64,000 nucleotides of DNA, taken from positions 1,598,001 to 1,662,000 of the forward strand of contig CP069393.1 in NCBI GenBank assembly GCA_016887505.1, given 5' to 3'. Source of the stretch: Clostridia bacterium (lineage in GTDB: Bacteria; Bacillota; TC1; UBA5767). The notes under the pieces were generated by a model, which saw only the letters and a program-made list of their open reading frames with translations, was not told where the DNA came from and did no database searches. This document shows positions 61,145-64,000 of this stretch, one piece after another. Each line of letters starts with the position of its first letter. Position 1 is the first letter of the stretch. Made by a program: the position numbers and the translations under genes.

Positions 61145-61486
61145 GTGAGAGAGAAAACCATAGAACAGAAACTCGTCCAAGCAGTCAAAGCAGTGGGCGG
61201 TATCGCACCTAAATTTACAAGTCCCGGTTTCGATGGAATGCCCGACCGCCTTATTCTCCTGCCACGTGGCAAAATCGCCTTTGTTGAAGTGAAGTGGCAT
61301 GGGGAGAAACCTCGACCTTTGCAGGAAGCGCGGCATGGGCTGCTTCGGCGTTTGGGTTTTGCGGTCTACGTTCTGGACGAAGGAGCGCAAATCGGAGAAA
61401 TCTTAGAGCAGATTGGAGGTGGTGCCGAATGCTTATCACTTGCGAAACATGCGGAAAACAATTTAACAGAAAGCCTTCACAAATAA
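61145..61486 (+). CDS. VRR-NUC domain nuclease
   Basis: 113 aa starting at GTG 61145 with GGAGG five bases upstream. VKAVGGIAPKFTSPGFDGMP, then DRLILLPRGKIAFVEVKWHG with PD...ExK catalytic residues, and LQEARHGLLRRLGFAVYVLD. Homologue of 12822-13109. The last ~19 residues lie in the overlap with the HNH gene, so the tail sequence was probably changed when that gene was inserted. Confidence 0.88.
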   Translation: MREKTIEQKLVQAVKAVGGIAPKFTSPGFDGMPDRLILLPRGKIAFVEVKWHGEKPRPLQEARHGLLRRLGFAVYVLDEGAQIGEILEQIGGGAECLSLAKHAENNLTESLHK

Positions 61487-62016
61487 AAGATCATAACTTC
61501 TGCAGCCGAAAGTGCTTAGGAACAGCTAATGGGATGCGGAGCCGTAAGAGCCATCAAATGACCTGCGATTATTGCGGGAAGGAATTTATTCAGAAAAATC
61601 GCCACGGTTCACGCAATAAGCAGTTCTATTGCAGTCGAGAATGCGGTTGGGCTGATAAAGTAAAAAAAATCGTAGTCATCTGCGAGTGGTGCGATCAGCC
61701 TTTTGAAAAGAAGCGTTCTGATGTAGCACGGTCGAGCCACAATCTGTGTGACCGTGGTTGCTATCAAGACTTCATCAATTTCGCACAAGCTGGCGCTGCC
61801 AATCAGTATGTAGCAGGTAAGGTCATATATCGCACACTTGCCGAAATAAAAATCGGCAGAGTGTTAACCAATGAAGAAGAAATCCATCATATAGACGGCA
61901 ATCATGCTAACAACGCATTAGATAACCTTGCTGTAGTCTCACGGGCAGAGCATATGTCGATTCATGCTGCCGAGAAAAGGAGGGACGCAAATGGACGCTT
62001 CTCTGACAAAGGCTGA
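61429..62016 (+). CDS. Zinc-ribbon HNH endonuclease, likely free-standing homing type
   Basis: 195 aa. Three zinc knuckles (CETCGKQFNRKPSQI...FCSRKC, CDYCGKEF...YCSREC, CEWCDQPFEKKRSDV...LCDRGC) precede the HNH core EIHHIDGNHANNALDNLAVV near 155-174 with SRAEHMSIH. Such proteins bind and cut DNA and are often homing nucleases of phages. It overlaps the VRR-NUC end by 58 bases and the SNF2 start by 26, and prophage 1 has no such gene here, so it looks like an insertion. ATG at 61429 has GGAGG about 8 bases upstream. Confidence 0.82.
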   Translation: MLITCETCGKQFNRKPSQIKDHNFCSRKCLGTANGMRSRKSHQMTCDYCGKEFIQKNRHGSRNKQFYCSRECGWADKVKKIVVICEWCDQPFEKKRSDVARSSHNLCDRGCYQDFINFAQAGAANQYVAGKVIYRTLAEIKIGRVLTNEEEIHHIDGNHANNALDNLAVVSRAEHMSIHAAEKRRDANGRFSDKG

Positions 62017-63361
62017 ATTACATCCCTATCAAACTTTTAGCGTAGAGTTTATCTGCTCCCACTCTCAAACAGCTATCTTTCTTGACTGTGGCTTGGGCAA
62101 AACGGTAACTACTCTGACAGCCTTGGATGAACTGCTGTTTGACAGCTTCGAAATCGGAAAGATTCTTGTTATTTGCCCGCTTCGTGTTAGTGCAGTCTGG
62201 GTTGAAGAAATAAGTAAATGGGAGCATCTTTCCGATCTGCGGTTATCCGTTGCTGTCGGCACGGAGACGGAGCGCAAAGCGGCGCTTCAGGCTAAAGCAG
62301 ATATTTACATCATCAACCGCGAAAACGTAGGGTGGCTGATCGAGGACAGCGGCATCCCTTTCGATTTCGACACCCTGGTGGTTGATGAACTATCCAGCTT
62401 CAAGAACCACCAGACAAAGCGGTTCAGGTCATTGATGAAGGTTCGCCCCAAGGTAGTACGCATCATCGGTCTGACAGGAACACCGAGTAGTAACGGTTTG
62501 ATGGATTTATGGGCTGAGTACCGGCTTCTCGACATGGGTCAGCGGCTCGGACGGTTCATCGGGCAGTATCGCAGCACATACTTTACACCCGACAAAAGAA
62601 ACGGTCAGGTCATATTCAGCTACAAGCCTCTGCCGTTTGCTGAAAAAGAAATATACGCCAAAATCGCCGACATTACCATATCCATGAAATCTACTGACCA
62701 CTTGATCATGCCGGATCTGGTAACAGCTGGGTATCCTGTGAAGCTATCAGACAAAGAGCGTGAGCGATATGACGAACTGCGGCAGGACTTGGTATTAAAA
62801 CTGGCTGGTGGCGATGTCACTGCCGCCAATGCCGCCGCCCTATCAGGAAAGCTCTGCCAAATGGCGAACGGTGCGGTCTATGGCGACGACGGCACAGTCC
62901 ACTACATCCATGACCGCAAACTGGATGCCCTTGAGGATTTAATCGAAGCCGCCAACGGCAAGCCCGTTCTCGTGGCCTACTGGTTCAAGCACGATTTGGA
63001 GCGAATATCAGCAAGGCTGAAAGATCGGCATATATCATTTGCAAAATTGGATACATCGGATAGTATCGCAAGCTGGAACGAGGGCAAATGGCCTGTCGCC
63101 TTAATCCACCCCGCTTCTGCCGGACACGGATTGAATCTCCAGTCGGGCGGCTCCACGATTATCTGGTTCGGGCTGACGTGGAGTTTGGAGCTCTACCAGC
63201 AGGCTAACGCCCGTCTGTGGCGGCAGGGTCAAACCGCCGAAACGGTGGTTCTCCACCACATTATCGCCAATGACACCATTGACGAACGGGTAATGAAAGC
63301 CCTGTCCGCCAAGGACAAAACACAAACCGCCTTAATTGATGCGGTAAAAGCAAATCTATGA
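61991..63361 (+). CDS. SNF2-type helicase
   Basis: 456 aa, homologue of 11447-12847. Motifs: LDCGLGKTVTTLTAL (I), VVDELSSFKNH (II), LTGTPSSNGLMDLW (III) and QQANARLWRQGQTAETV (VI). ATG at 61991 lies after AAAGGAGGGAC. It overlaps the HNH stop by 26 bases, as it overlaps the VRR-NUC in prophage 1. Confidence 0.9.
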   Translation: MDASLTKAELHPYQTFSVEFICSHSQTAIFLDCGLGKTVTTLTALDELLFDSFEIGKILVICPLRVSAVWVEEISKWEHLSDLRLSVAVGTETERKAALQAKADIYIINRENVGWLIEDSGIPFDFDTLVVDELSSFKNHQTKRFRSLMKVRPKVVRIIGLTGTPSSNGLMDLWAEYRLLDMGQRLGRFIGQYRSTYFTPDKRNGQVIFSYKPLPFAEKEIYAKIADITISMKSTDHLIMPDLVTAGYPVKLSDKERERYDELRQDLVLKLAGGDVTAANAAALSGKLCQMANGAVYGDDGTVHYIHDRKLDALEDLIEAANGKPVLVAYWFKHDLERISARLKDRHISFAKLDTSDSIASWNEGKWPVALIHPASAGHGLNLQSGGSTIIWFGLTWSLELYQQANARLWRQGQTAETVVLHHIIANDTIDERVMKALSAKDKTQTALIDAVKANL

Positions 63362-63418
63362 CAATCTATGGAGTCAAAAGCTGCCAATCCGAGTGGACTA
63401 AATTATCGGAGGTAGCCT

Positions 63419-63850
63419 ATGAACAAACCAAAACTATCGGCAAAGGATTATTTGTCCCAAGCCTATCGCATAGACCAGCGTATCAATAGCAAGATTGAGC
63501 AGGTGCAATCATTGCGAGAACTCGCCGGAAAAGCAAGTGCCACTCTGTCCGATGTGCCGCCAAGCAAGGGAAACCGCAATGTTCACCGCATGGAAGATGT
63601 TATCGCCAAGATGGTAGACCTGGAGTCTGAAATCAACGCTGACCTGACTCGCCTGATAAATCTGAAGCATGAAATCGTCACGGTGATTAAGTGCGTGGAA
63701 AGCCCCGAACTCCAGACGCTTCTGGAATTAAGGTATTTGTGTTTCAAGACATGGGAACAGATAGCGGTCGAGTTGCATTTTGACCTTCGCTGGGTTTACC
63801 GGCTTCATGGCCGGGCTTTGGACGAGATCGATGCCATACGCCACTGTTGA
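63419..63850 (+). CDS. Sigma-70 region 4-like regulator (DUF1492 type)
   Basis: 143 aa; N-terminal helices (YRIDQRINSKIEQVQSLREL), then LLELRYLCFKTWEQIAVELH and WVYRLHGRALDEI. Match to 10616-11038. ATG at 63419 has GGAGG six bases upstream. It is likely the late-gene activator. Unlike prophage 1, no tandem repeats follow. Confidence 0.75.
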   Translation: MNKPKLSAKDYLSQAYRIDQRINSKIEQVQSLRELAGKASATLSDVPPSKGNRNVHRMEDVIAKMVDLESEINADLTRLINLKHEIVTVIKCVESPELQTLLELRYLCFKTWEQIAVELHFDLRWVYRLHGRALDEIDAIRHC

Positions 63851-63911
63851 CCACTATAATTCCACTTAGAAGCCTGTTATTATTAAAATGGCAAAATTAA
63901 ATGCACACACG

Positions 63912-63945
63912 AGCCTCGCGGGAGCAATCCCACGGGGCTTTTCTT
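63912..63945 (+). terminator. Rho-independent terminator before the HNH gene
   Basis: AGCCTCGCGGGA and TCCCACGGGGCT form a 12-bp stem with one mismatch and one G-T pair around a GCAA tetraloop, followed by TTTTCTT. It has the same place as the terminator at 10438-10468 in prophage 1. Confidence 0.8.
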
Positions 63946-63968
63946 ATGCGCAGAACAGGAGGTGCAAC

Positions 63969-64000
63969 GTGCCATATAAAGCAAAGAAACCCTGCGCCTA
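63969..64000 (+). CDS. HNH endonuclease, 5' end only
   Basis: GTG at 63969, seven bases after AGGAGG, starts MPYKAKKPCA and runs off the window. The matching prophage 1 protein begins MPWKPKHICN, and the order regulator-terminator-HNH is the same, so the identity is likely despite only ten codons. Confidence 0.65.
   Translation, partial: MPYKAKKPCA

Overview
The window looks like chromosomal DNA of a Bacillota, most likely class Clostridia. Reasons: clostridial-type prophage replication modules (DUF2800, DUF2815, family A polymerase, primase-VapE, VRR-NUC, SNF2), strong AGGAGG ribosome sites, sigma-A promoters and a Bacillus-type SOS box. No integrase, tRNA, rRNA or CRISPR array was found. 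The layout is three blocks: a leftward prophage (1-22.75 kb), a central accessory island (22.9-51.95 kb) and a rightward second prophage (52.0-64.0 kb, cut by the window end).

Prophage 1 is all on the minus strand and is read from 22.7 kb towards 1. A SOS-box promoter at about 22.73 kb leads into small regulators, a phage S-adenosylmethionine synthetase (metK), DUF2800, DUF2815, a DNA polymerase I-like enzyme, a primase-helicase (VapE), a VRR-NUC nuclease, an SNF2 helicase, a DUF4406-like protein, a sigma-like late regulator and an HNH nuclease. It continues through a ParB-methyltransferase fusion, small genes and a lipoprotein to the packaging and head genes: small terminase, large terminase carrying an in-frame intein, portal, ClpP-like prohead protease and a truncated HK97-type major capsid gene. 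Replication, packaging and head genes fit an HK97-like siphophage.

The island has two parts. From 22.9 to 33.9 kb the DNA is visibly AT-rich and holds mostly single minus-strand genes: a DUF6076 protein, a PD-(D/E)XK nuclease, an RSH-type HD hydrolase with an extra domain, a PvuRts1I/AbaSI-like modification-dependent restriction enzyme, lipoproteins, a TPR protein and several unknowns. Between them lie gene remnants and a 66-bp direct repeat. From 34.0 to 51.8 kb is a tightly packed eleven-gene minus-strand operon, visibly richer in GC. It holds two unknown proteins, a small excisionase-type HTH protein, a PLD-like SNF2 helicase, DUF4391, a small helical protein, type III Mod and Res, DUF2130, a RloC-like ATPase with a zinc hook, and another SF2 helicase. 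I read this as an extended type III restriction-modification-like defence system. Its promoter at about 51.92 kb is flanked by a 9-bp inverted repeat and followed by a leader ORF.

Prophage 2 runs on the plus strand and repeats the prophage 1 early module in nearly the same order with clearly diverged proteins. It adds an antirepressor, a small membrane protein and a zinc-ribbon HNH gene, and lacks metK. It ends at the window edge inside the HNH gene that in prophage 1 precedes the packaging genes. The two modules therefore point away from each other with the defence island between them.
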